Positions 1 to 11,711 of a stretch of DNA of 64,000 nt are shown here, piece by piece. Origin of the DNA: Rhytidiadelphus loreus. Its lineage: Eukaryota; Streptophyta; Bryopsida; Hypnales; Hylocomiaceae. A program made the position numbers and the translations under genes. The notes under the pieces were generated by a model that did no database searches, was not told the origin of the DNA, and worked only from the letters and a program-made list of their open reading frames with translations. Within the stretch, counting starts at the first letter, position 1. Each line of letters begins with the position of its first letter. Where the stretch lies: positions 16,523,001-16,587,000 of the forward strand of contig OX344763.1 of the NCBI GenBank assembly GCA_947034895.1. Direction: 5' to 3'.

Positions 1-3000
1 TAGGAGTTGAAATGAATCATTCAGGAAGCTCAAGGAAGGTAAGAAACTATGCCAAAAGATAGAAGAAATCTTGTCCTAAATTTTAAACAGTAGAAATTAT
101 AGTAATAAGATACTACAATCGAATCAAACTCCAATAACCAAACTATTTAAAGGGACGAAGTACCATGACAATGGTCTAGATTCCAGATATCTGCTGTAAC
201 TCCGAGCGTTGCTGGTTGGCTCCCCTGGTACCAAGTGAGCGGAGACGGCAGGCGGGTCTGTCACTTCCTGGTGCACTAGAATGGGACGTCCATATTTTGC
301 GAGTACTGGCAAAGATGCCTACCAAAGACAGTGAACACCAAAGTGGATAAATACAAGAACCCTCATTAAACAATGTAAACAGATCCAAATCGATATTGAC
401 TCTATTTAGAGATGATAATATGCAAGGTCAAAAATTTGCACCAACCGAGTCAAACTCCATAAAACAATCACTCACCACTAAAAAGGTAAAGGCAAATAGC
501 TTAAGATTGGACCGATGAAATCGATACTTTTCCAGTATATTGCATTTCCGAGAATATAATAGGCACAGACATCGAATTATCACTCTGTACAATTATCAAC
601 TTACTAAATAGAATTCAACAGGATCCTTCAAAAAGCGACTCACCTGTATATGATGCGCAGTAGTAGCTGGGAAGTCGTTGATCCCTGATGGGCACATAAA
701 CGACTTCAACAATTTAACCCTGTGTCAGTGATTCCTCTTATTCATGATCTTACTTCATGCTTGCCATGCATGAGCATCAATAACAAAACCTAACATGCAA
801 GGCTCTAAGATTCACCATAAAATCAGCATAACAATGGGGACAGACATAAAATGTTTCATTTCAGAAACGAATATCATGTGCTCTTTGTAAAACAATAATT
901 GATATTGAGCAGTAACGAAATAACAAACAATTGCAGAGAGTTTATGTATGCGAAAACTGGAAAGGAAAGGAGCAATCTTTTCAAACGTATTGACCACAAA
1001 ACAAAAAAATGCAAAAATAAGTGGTCTAACCTTAAGGCCCAGGGCGCCTGCCTCTAGGAGATCCTCCAACATGGAAGCATTATAAGCATTGTCGGGAACC
1101 AAACCTCCCCAGAATCCTGCCAAACGAGCACAATTCAAATACCAAATATTGCAGTAGAAAACCAGCCCCATTGGCAAACTGAGTTTTATCATTTAGTCTT
1201 GATCTGCACACTAGACCCACTATCGTAAAAGGACATACCAGTAAGAGCCCAGCCGAGCCCAGAAGAATTTCAAAAGGTGCAGTGTATTTGCCACATGCAT
1301 GCAAGGAACTTACCAACATCCACATATATTTTCCCTTGAGCAGCTTCTCTCTTCATCCGCATCCATGCATCACATACATACAATTTAGTAATCGCACAAG
1401 AGAACTAGAGCTGCTCTTGATTTACTGCAGAGAAGTAAAACAAATTAGCAAATACAGAAAGAAAGATCAACCTTGTCTTCCAGGTGCTCTCTTGTCGTGG
1501 TCACGGGATGGCTATTCAAGGGCATGTCCACTACAGCAGTTGTACCTCCTGTAGAGCACAATGTCCCAGACTGTGATAACACCACCAAATTACACATGTA
1601 CGCTTCAAGAACGAACGGAAACCCTAACCAAAGCGTTCAAAATTCATATTGAGAAAACAAGAGGAGAAAGGGCTAACTGTCAACGATAACAGATAACATC
1701 AGATTTTGAATGCAGGCGTTTCGAACGAGAAAAAAATGAAAAAAATAAATACCAGCAGCTGCAGCCATGGTGCCTGTGAGGAAACCCTCCCACTCCACGC
1801 GCCCTGGTTCATTCAAGTGTACATGGCTGCAACAAACATCACCCAAACGAACTCATTTTAAAGGCATGATCTCCACACTTCCAAAGACTTGGATACTCAT
1901 GTCTACTAAAGAAGATATAGATTTGCAGTTGAGTCACAGAAAGAATGCTGCAAGGAGGTAAGAACAATAAAATTGAATTGTTTCAAGAACTTTTATACAA
2001 CACCACAAAAGGTAATCTTCACAATGATTCACGAGAAGGTCCACAAATGGTCACATTGATAGTTTGGAGGCTTCTCCATGATACATAGGGAGGCCTCCAT
2101 GTGACCAAAAGGAGACCTCCCCATCAAAAACTCCCTTTATGATGTTGTCTAAAGGCTCCTGAAACAGTCTGATTTTAAAGAAAACCATGTTAAAAACAAT
2201 AATGGTGAGCACAAACCCACAAACCCAAGCATGTATGTGCTAAAACATTACGCATGCATGAAGGCCAGTAAACACGAAACTGGAACTTCACAGTAAAAAT
2301 TCGTACGCATCAATGAGTCCAGGCATGATGACAGCATTGCCATAATCCAATACACGAGGTTTTCCCGGCGTGCTCTTCGGAGCTTCACTTCTCTTGCTCA
2401 CGGAAACAATCCGCTCGCCCTCCACCTCCACTGCAAAAGAAAAAAGAAGCAAACTTACAAACGTGCATCTTCAGGGTCTTAGTACTTTCCAGACTTTTGA
2501 AACCCAATGCATGCAACCTGGAGGTACCAACATAATAGGTATTAGTTCTTGCCTACGCTAAGAGCATCCTCAATGCAACACTGCACAATTGACCGCTAAA
2601 GCATATCAATGGTAAAGAACCTCTATCACAAAGCTGACAGGGAATGTCCTCCATTGATTTGATTTACAGGGAAAGTGTAAAGAGTTGCATCGAGGATGCT
2701 CTCCAAATCGTCTCACCTCCTAGACGAGTGCATGCAAGGCAGTTTCAATTCAATTGCCATGTTTCTAATTGTACTGAACTTTGCCATTTGTAACTAAAAT
2801 TTCCCAATGTACTGGACATTCCCTTTCGCAGCACTGAAGCGTCTGGAATACTACTATCACCATCGTTTTCAAGGAGAGCACAACATGATTTCCCCTCGAA
2901 CACAATCGAATAATGATAGTATAACGATTCTGTATTAGAAATCTAAACCCTAAAAGAATTAGGAGAAGGGGAGCAGCAGAGAACTTACCTGCATAGGAGC

Positions 3001-3865
3001 CGATGCCTTCGGGAGTCACCACACGCTTGCTATAGAGTACAAAGTGAGTGTCAGACAATAAACTGCATCCTTCCTCTTTCTGCAAACACCAACACCATCG
3101 CAAATCAACACCACAAATCTAAAGCACTAGTCTCACAACAACATATCAACCCCTGAAGAATCCATCTACATTAGAGATGTTGTATTGTTTTCCGTTTAAA
3201 CATAGTACTTTGCGCAACATACTCATTACCGCACTAACACTATGTAAACTTGTTCTTCTGTTTCCAAACTACGTCTTATTCGATTTTACAATAATAGGTT
3301 TCGCAAATACCCGAAAAACAGAATCACAGAATCACAGAATCACATATAAACCCACAACCAAATCCTCGATCAGTCCCTTACAAACTACCAAGCGCTACTT
3401 GTACACCATGGTGACTAATGCTTCAACACCTTCAAAGCCACCAATCCCTTCCCCCAATCCTAACCAACCTCAACCCAAAACCTCAAATTTTTATCCCAAA
3501 CTCAAACCACCACTCCCAATACAATCACCTTCACCTATACAACATAACAAAGTCCCACAACACACAAAAACACAACCTCAAAGCCCCTCTTTCCATGAAA
3601 AACACCAACTATTTTTCAGCTAAAACATCGACAGAAACCGAAACCAAGGCAAGATCTAGACCAAACAAAATCGATTAACAGAAGAACCACTCTGCATGTA
3701 ACATAGAGAGCATTCTGTTTGTTGCCATTCTTTCTTCGGTAGTGTTTTGAGTCTGACCTCGTTTTCCATGTGAGGAAGGTACACAAGAGTGTATCCCAGC
3801 GTGAACAACAGCAACGGCACAGTCCATCCCTTCAAAACAGGACGCAGCAAATCGGCAGGCTCCAT
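1..3865 (-). CDS. ALN: Allantoinase, 5' part (gene runs off the left edge)
   Basis: Allantoinase hydrolyses allantoin to allantoate in purine (ureide) catabolism, in plants at the ER. Coding exons read on the minus strand: 3758-3865, 2989-3079, 2307-2430, 1753-1826, 1472-1548, 1314-1350, 1031-1116, 644-703, 164-318. All have GT-AG borders and matching phases, giving about 270 residues. The start ATG (3863-3865) opens [14 protein letters not shown], followed by a hydrophobic stretch (about residues 16-31) that looks like a signal anchor. Family marks in order: MPGLID, the metal-binding HVH in [37 protein letters not shown], the lysine of [16 protein letters not shown] (carboxylated in this family), then [14 protein letters not shown] and YLESRPLSW. 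Exon 6 is only 37 nt. The remaining metal ligands and the C-terminus lie outside the window. Identity is secure from motif order; exon ends are my splice predictions. Confidence 0.93.
2561..2702. mobile_element. Small inverted-repeat element (MITE) in an allantoinase intron
   Basis: It begins AGAGCATCCTCAATGCAAC and ends with the complement of AGAGCATCCTCGATGCAAC, 18 of 19 bases matching, enclosing about 100 bp. It lies in the second intron of allantoinase (2431-2988). A related terminus (AGAGCATCCCCA) occurs near 33441. It has no coding capacity. Confidence 0.6.
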
Positions 3866-5094
3866 AGCTCCAGATTCTCTGCTTGACAAGAAAGAACTCT
3901 GTCGTCCGCTATGTGGAGTACACCACTGCAGAGTAATATAAGCTTATTCCACTTTCCTTAACTTACTGTAGACTAACTTAACTTAATGGAGAGTGTGCTT
4001 GAACCACGACGAATCTCCACATGAGCTCTCCCAGTTGGTAGGATTCCAAAAGGGGCGCAGCACACGAGATGCTCTTTTAACTTATATTTCTTCCTGTTGT
4101 ATGGGAGACAAAGCGTCAAGCGGTCGTAATAAAATCTTTTGGGGCAAGAAATTCCAGGCTACTGTGGAGTGATGAGTGGTGGAGCCGGATGTCTGACAGG
4201 ATTGGGAGCTCCTCCTATCGAATGTGGTACATGAGTGCTGGAAAACTGGAAAAGGCATTGGAAACTTGAGAAGTGTGGATGGCATCTGGTGGTTTACTGT
4301 TTGCTATTGCAAGCAGAATGTGGGGGGAAAAAAAGGTGGGCGTCGGAGAGGGGATTCGCCATTGTCGAAAAGAAGGTGGGTTTCGGATCTCGCTTGCGCA
4401 AACTTGCGAATTCATCATTCGATTGCGGAGCTCCGGCGAGCGGATTACGATGATCACGAGGTTTGCCATGAATGCTCTGCGAGTTTTTGCAAAGGGTGAG
4501 TCAGCCATCTCCCCCCAAAGTCTCCAGGCAGACTCGCGTTTCGGGGAGGGCTCGTGCAATCTAGGCCCTCCATGTCAATCAAGCGTCCAGATTGAAGATT
4601 GCTGTCTCCAGCGCATTTAGCCTTCAAATATGGCAGGACATAAGTTTAATGAGCAAGCATGACATGCTCGCATGCTGATTTGGATATTTGGCATGCTGAT
4701 TTTTAATTTTTAATTTTTTTAATTTATTTTTTTGACACAAATCCATACATGGATTTTCTAAGGGGCTAGAATTGAATTTTGGGTAAGTGAAACATCTTTA
4801 AATATTTTTCAATAAATTTTTCCTAAAAGACAAGTGGAATTCACATCTAATCCAAAATGTTTCATATTTTTTGGAGCTTTGTGTAATTAGTTATAAAATT
4901 TTGCAATTGAAATGGCATAGGGCCCCAAAATGGTTGATCACCTCGTAGAATGTACATTTTTGGTATATTACTAAGGGCTATGAAAAAAAAAAATGTACAA
5001 AATAGTGTACATTTAAGAAGGTGGGCCATTTTAGAAACTGTGCCATTTTAGGACCTCCTACCTTAGTGCATTTCATCCTCAAATTGTCAATATC
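3866..5094. other. Upstream region of allantoinase
   Basis: This holds the allantoinase 5' leader and promoter side (about 3.87-4.6 kb, mixed composition), followed by AT-rich spacer with runs such as AATTTTTAATTTTT near 4700. Short overlapping reading frames at 4215-4620 on both strands show no recognisable protein and I treat them as chance. No clear TATA element could be assigned. Confidence 0.4.
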
Positions 5095-7156
5095 TTAACT
5101 CTAAACCCCTAATGTGTATTGATAAATGCATTTTACATACTTGATATATCACATTGTAGGATTCGTAATATTTCATTGATAGTCATCAATATTGAAAAGG
5201 TATGACAAAAATCACAATACGGTTTCAAGATAGTTAAATAAATTATAAACTTTATCATCCTGACATCACTATTCCATAGACTCTCTATTCCTACTACAAT
5301 TTAGAAGATTTTCTCCAATGCTCTTGAATATTCTTGAATATTCTTTTCTTCACATCTTAAGAGTACCTTTTTTTTTTATTGATTCTTACTAAATTTAATT
5401 TGTACAATGCCAAATGTCCTCACTCTTTATAGTTCCATTTTATAATAAAATTATACTATTGATGTGTATAAATAATAGAAGAGATAAAATCTAAGATTAA
5501 AATATGAATAGTACTATTCAATTAGGCAATTTAATTAATTAATAAAAAAATGTGTATAAAATCACTATACTTAGAGTATTACATTTCAACCCATCACAAT
5601 AAATTTCATACATATATATAGTTTGTCAATATTGTATTCCTTATCATGTAAAAATCAAGTGTAGTTAAAAAATTGAGGGATTAATGCGATTTTATTTCTT
5701 CCTTTATATCAATTGTGATTAGTGTGACTTCTATTTAAGCAGTCAATGACATTAATCAAACTTGACATTTATTTTTAAGCATAATGCCTAAATGCCTATC
5801 TCCCCTAATACAACATTGTAATAATAAAAATTTGTACCTACTCAAAATTAACTAACATGCACTTACAACACTATTGTCCTAATGCAAGACCATTTTTTGA
5901 ATAAAGAATTTAAGCAAACTTTTTAAAAATAAAAAATAAAAATGTGCTTGGGGTGTGCATGAGGTGTGTTTGAAGTTTAGCTCAAGCACACCTCAAGCTC
6001 ACTTTAAAAAAAAATTGAGTAAAGGATTTCATCAAATTTTTTTTCCATTGTTATCTAAATTCATTGCAATGACAATAGTAAAAGTGTGCTTGAGGTGTGC
6101 TTGAGCTAGGCCTCAAGCACACCTAAAGCACACCTAAACCCAAAAATATCTATGCATTTTATTTGAATTTCAATTGTATGGATGTCTTTTAGCAAGGATG
6201 ACACATATATACTCTTTAGAGTTGAAGCTACAAAAATGTTCCACAAACATAGTTTACAATAGCTTTCAGTATCGCCCAAAGTCTTTAGACACCTATGGAT
6301 TAATGTTTACAATAGTTTTAGAAATGAGTTCATTTACTTTTCTGATATAAATTCATATTGTATGCACAATTTTTTTCTATAAATGTTTCACTTCCATTTT
6401 CCTTTACATGTTTAAATAAGATTAAGCTTTCTAAAAAAATAGTTTACATTTTACTAATGTGACTAACCCCTACTTTTGAGGTTAGTGTCATTAGTCACAT
6501 GTGAATTAACAAGCTTTTAACATTCTATAATTTTTTATAACGTATTCAAATAATACTCACCAATGTACATTGGAATTGCCATAAACCCATATATAATAAA
6601 ACTTTTTGAACATGTATACAATGCACATATATTACTGAAGCAAGCAATAAAAACATGATACAAATGTTACACATAATATATGCGAATACAATAACCATAA
6701 TGAACTGACCATTAAAAATGCTATAATTTGAATCTTCATTAAATGAATAACACCAAACAACTAGTTTTGTGATGGGTTGAAATGTAACACTCTAAGAGTA
6801 GTGATTTATGCACACTTTTTATTCAATAATTATATGGCCTAATGGAATAGCACTACTCAGATTTTTAATCTTAGATTTTATCTCTTCCATTATTAATACA
6901 CTTCAGTAGGTACTCTTAAGATGTGAAGAAAAAAACATTTAAGAGTATTTAAGAGCATTGGAGAAAATCTTCTAAACTATGGTAGGGATAGGGAAAGTTT
7001 ATGGATTAATAACGTTATGATGATAGAATTTATATAGTGATTTTTGTCATACCTTTATAATAGTGATGACTATATATAAAATATTAAAATTCCTACAATG
7101 TGATATATCAAGTATGTAAATGCATTTATTAATATACATTAGGGATTTAGGGTTAA
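5095..7156. mobile_element. 2.06-kb TTAA-bounded foldback element
   Basis: Two long arms are inverted copies of each other: left about 5095-5605, right about 6768-7156. The left arm runs TTAACTCTAAACCCCTAATG; the right arm read on the minus strand runs TTAACCCTAAATCCCTAATG. Matching blocks then follow in the same order in both arms (CATACTTGATATATCACATT, CTTCACATCTTAAGAGTACC, and at the inner ends GGGTTGAAATGTAA or its complement). The right arm is shorter by internal loss. TTAA at both ends with CYC-starting termini fits a TTAA-targeting (piggyBac-like) cut-and-paste element without its transposase. The interior has no reading frame of note. Confidence 0.7.
5940..6137. repeat. Repeated CTCAAGCACACC motifs forming hairpins
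   Basis: Inside the loop of the foldback, two blocks (about 5945-5995 and 6085-6137) carry GTGCTTGAGGTGTGC and its complement GCACACCTCAAGC in opposing orientation. Each block can fold on itself and the blocks can pair with each other. The spacing suggests a local duplication. Confidence 0.5.
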
Positions 7157-9083
7157 GGTAGTAGGGGAGAATTCAGAGGTTGGAGGGGGGGAGGATTGAG
7201 AGGTTGGGGAGGAGGATCTATTTTAGTATGATCAAATTGTATAACAAGTAAAAGTAAAAAAATGTCCCCTATTTTGAGCCGTGTCTAGGGTGTGCTTTAG
7301 ACTTCTCTTAGCTAATTTGAGGTCTCTGATTGCAAATATGAATTCAAAATTTGCAAATTTTATCATGTTTTGAAAATATAAAAAATCAGCATTTTATCCT
7401 TGGATAAATCCAATCTGTTGGGCCCACTTCAAAGTCAACATTTAGCCTCACATTTAGCGTCCTCCACCAAAATCAAAATCAAAATCAAAATCAAGCAAGC
7501 AAAAGAACCAAAATCAACATAATCTCATGCCATTGTCACCATGTGGCATCTTAATTTCATAAGCTAGGCCAACCAAGCTTCCATTGAGCCATTAGGCTAG
7601 AGTACCTTCCATCTAGCCATTAAGTTAGAGTACCTTCCATCTAGCCATTAAGTTTATCTTATGAGTAGTGAATTTTTTATTGGTGAATTGTCGCCAAAAA
7701 CTACCTTGTTTAGGGGGTTGGCTACCCTTACATTATAAAAAAATGGGCAAAAATATGGATGAAATTGCCAAAGTCTTCTAAAAATAATACTAGTGATAGC
7801 CAGTATTTGGATGAAAGTGCCTTACAATAGATAAATTTTGGATGAGAATATTAATACGGATGATTCTATCCATTTTTTCCTTACTTGGTTGCATTCCAGG
7901 GTGCTAGTCGCTCTACCAAGAGAAAAACTTAAAAAATACACTACTTATAAGCTAGGTCAACCAAGCTTCCATTAAGCTAGAGCACCTTGCCATCAAGCCA
8001 TTAATTGAAGCTAGAGCATGCCCTCCCTACACCTTCAATTTACACCGTCCCTTCCAAGCAAAGGCCCAAATGTAGGGAGCCCTCCCTCAAACTCGAGGCT
8101 ACCTAGAGATGAGGATCTCCCCCCTCCCCCTCCCATTAAAAAACAAACTTGTCACTAATAAGATAACTAAGGTAAGTACACCTAAACCAACATAGTAAGC
8201 AATTCAGCATGGTTACATTATTATATTGAAAATATATTATTTGGAGTCTTGTTGGTAGTCTAAAGGAGATTCAGGATTCTCTTACAATGCATTTTTTGGA
8301 CACCATATGACTGAATTATGAGTTTTCAAAGTGCTAGAATAGGTGTTTCTAAAACTGAAGCTAGACTATCATTAATAGTGGGAGTACATTCTAGGCAAGA
8401 GTCTATAGATATTGATTTTAGGTAGATGTTGGTTTTAAGTGTAGTTACCTTACACCTACTTGAGTCCAAACAAACAATTGAGAATTTTTTCTGTTGTTGA
8501 TTTGCCTAATTTTTTCAATTGGATTTTAGATTCTTTTCTTAGTTACCATATGAATAAAATATAAATTGTGAAGATATTGGAAATGACTTTACCCCCAAAG
8601 AAACCCTAGTAGATTCTCATGAATCGAAGTAATACAGTTTAGGCAAGAATTTGTAGGAAATTGTTCTAGAAAGGATGTCACCATTAGATTTGGGGGAGAA
8701 TTTTAGGCAAGACTTTGTAGGAAATGGTTTTAGAAAAGGGTGACAATTAGGTTTTGTAGAGACAGTCAAATAGTTTGATTGTAAGACAAATGTGCTGCAA
8801 ATAATAATAGTGTAAAAAGTTTGCAAGATATTCAAGAATATCATTGAAGAGAGGACTATATTATTAGTGGGTGTCAAGATTAGGAATTTGAAGTAGAAGA
8901 TTGAACTTTGACTATCTCATGTGGTGTGTCAAGAGAAAAATCAATACAAGAACTTTGACATCCATATGTTGCATGAGAAAAATAAGGTAGTAGCAATTTG
9001 AAAATAACAAAATGAGATTCAAAACAAGACATAGCCTTTCCTTGCTTTTTGAGATTACCCAAAAACTTCACTTTTCATAATGA
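7157..9083. other. AT-rich spacer with simple repeats
   Basis: No gene seen. It contains a purine-rich tract (7165-7215), an (AAAATC)n run at 7469-7493, a short duplication containing CCATCTAGCCATTAAG (7610-7650), and an imperfect tandem duplication at 8638-8762. Reading frames at 8617-9071 (minus) have no recognisable product. Confidence 0.4.
8638..8762. repeat. Tandem duplication, about 62 bp x 2
   Basis: TTTAGGCAAGAATTTGTAGG (8638) recurs as TTTAGGCAAGACTTTGTAGG (8702), with the following sequence (TTCTAGAAAGGATG / TTTTAGAAAAGGGTG) also repeated. The copies are about 85% alike by eye. Confidence 0.6.
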
Positions 9084-11019
9084 CACTATAAGAAAAACAT
9101 GTCTTTATAATTGGATTTATGACCCCCCCAAAAGGCATGTGATTGGAGTATGACTAGTACACTTTTGAATCATTTGGGATTAGTCACTTTGAACAAGTAT
9201 GATTGTGGTTGATTAGACAATTTTATTTCCTATAGCACATTCTTAATGAAATTTGAAGACCATGATTGGCCCCCACTACCACACCTGAGAGACTATGACT
9301 AAAATTAGTCATAGAAGTCACAAAAATCAATAGGTTAAGCAATGCCACCTTAAAGATGATGACTAAAATTAGCCAAATAATTATGACAAAGAATAGTGAT
9401 AATGGTGTTGCATACCTTAACTAGCAACAATCATTCATATTACTATTTCGAGTCACAAAATCAATGGATAAAACAATACTTCATGACTATTTGTAGTCAT
9501 TTGTGTATTGTGTGCACTACAAAGCTCATCTCTGAATGTGCAATTATGAGAAATCATGCATGTCTTTTTCCTTACATGAATCATAGATTCATGACTACTA
9601 AAAGTGATTGCATCACTACAACTAGTAGTAACATTGTTTGTAGAAAATGTACAATTGGAAGATTTTGAAATGTACCTTTAATAAGATTTTTTAAATGTAC
9701 AAAAGCAATTTTAGACCTTTAATTTATTTATAGTAGATTTTGCAATATTGGATAGATTGTAACATTTTTCATAGTTTCTTGGCATCTCTAATATCTTATA
9801 GAAATCTCCAAAATCTATGAATCTATGAAAAAAATAAAATTTAAAATTCTTGAATCTATGTAAAATACTTAAATCTATTACATAACTATGAATCTATAGA
9901 AATCCTCACTAAATCTATGAAATACCTTTGAATCTAGAAAAACAATTTGAATCAATGGAAGAAATCCAAATATATACACTACAACTACTTTTACATACCA
10001 TTATCTTATTATCTACATCTAAAGCAAGATCTTGAAACCAATCACATTTGCAATTTCAACCAATAATGCAACATTAAGTTAGTAAATGCACATAATTTTG
10101 AAAAACTAAAATTGGCACTACAATTTTGAAAAAAGAATTTCAATATGTTCCATAAAATAAATCAATTTGCAAGAAGTGGCAATAACACATATTATGCCTC
10201 ACCAACAAGAAAACATATTGCACCAAAATTTTCCTCATAATGAATGGTGAAATTATAAAGTTGTACACATTGTAACATGAAGCTAGAACCGCAATCTTTT
10301 AGCCATGTTGGATTCATGCAAACCTACAAAACAATAAGAACTCTCCACAATTGATGCCAAATCAACCTAGTAAACTCAAACCCTACAAAACATTATCAAT
10401 TGCAATTTAGAAACTTAAAGCCTAAACCCATTAGTATTATCAACTACAATTCCAAAAACAAGGTTTTTTATAAATCATACCCATATGTAACAACTTAGAG
10501 ACATGTTTGAGCATCCCAAATTGCTAGTGCAACGGTATCAACCAAAATAAAAATGCAATGAATACAAAGTTAGGGATAAACTTACAATAAACTTTTTAAC
10601 ATTTAAAATAAATATGGAATCTTCAAATAGAGTAATAATCTAAGCAAGAAGCACAAAAAATAATACAAGGAGAGGGTAGCACATTGAAGTAAAATGACAA
10701 CCCTTACTATAGAAAACCTTATAGAAAATCCTAGAATACATAGTGAAGTCTGCATTTAAATTTTATTTTATTTTATTTATAGTTTTTAGGTTATAATGTG
10801 CAAGTAATGACTAAAATCAATAAAATCTTCTAATGTTGTCTATCTTTAGCCACACTAGGAAATTTAATTTATTGTACATAGTCATTTGATTAATAATAGT
10901 CTCTTTTTTAGAAGATTTGACTATATGAAGTCATCAATTATAATGAAGGATGACTGCCAGTAGTTATGCCAATAGATGACATATGATTTGGTGTAGTCAC
11001 ACATGTTTTCTATAACTAA
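9084..11019. mobile_element. Probable non-autonomous CACTA-like element
   Basis: The left end reads CACTATAAGAAAAACATG. The right end, read on the minus strand, reads AGTTATAGAAAACATG, a degraded match. Both flanks carry many TGACTA / TAGTCA motifs (e.g. ATGACTAAAATTAGTCAT at 9295, CATGACTATTTGTAGTCA at 9481, TTGACTATATGAAGTCATC near 10917), which resemble the subterminal transposase-binding repeats of CACTA elements. There is no convincing coding sequence. The right boundary is approximate and I could not confirm a 3-bp target duplication. Confidence 0.45.
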
Positions 11020-11711
11020 ACAAATGAGTTACTTTACATTAGGCCTGACCATTAGTAGTTTTTGATGGTATGATAATAGTATATGAATAAACACATATAT
11101 TAGTTTTGATGATTAATTTTTTTCCTAAACCCATAAAGGATGGACTCAAGGTAGTTAGTGAAATGAACCTCAAAACCCTTTTACCATACATGTATGTTCT
11201 TGTTTTGTGAGAACTTATTCTTGAAATTTTTTTGTAGATGAAAACAAATGTCTTGTATTAGTGAAGTTTTTTTTTTAAATTGTCAGAATTTCTCTGAATT
11301 GCTTCTTTCTAAAGGAAAAAGTGAAGGAAATTCAAATGTAGAAGTAAACATGCTTAGAAACTCCCAAAACATCAATGTAGGTATATATTGTAGCAATGAA
11401 TATTATAATGTAAAAGAACACTCTATATGTAGAAAGGAAGTAGATTGTGATTCTAAGACCAAAGTTCTTCCAACAATAATATATTTAGTTTATTAATTTG
11501 TTCAAAAATTGAAGTTATTGTATACTTCAAGAACTTCATTTCTTTAGTAGGATTCAACCATTGAAAATATAATTTGTAAGTTTAAACTTACATGAATAAC
11601 TCAGACTTGAAGTTGTTAAAATATACTACACAAGTATAAGATGGTTCCCATATATGCAACTTTTATGAAGTGAAGGCATCTTCCAAATTTGTCATAAATA
11701 AAAGTCATCTT
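11020..11711. other. AT-rich spacer
   Basis: No gene, RNA or mobile-element end identified. A short plus-strand frame at 11248-11496 has no recognisable product. Confidence 0.3.

Noticed and set aside
4215..4620. Several overlapping frames of 70-115 codons on both strands upstream of allantoinase
   Set aside because: No recognisable motif, mutually overlapping on both strands, and located where the promoter and leader of allantoinase should be.
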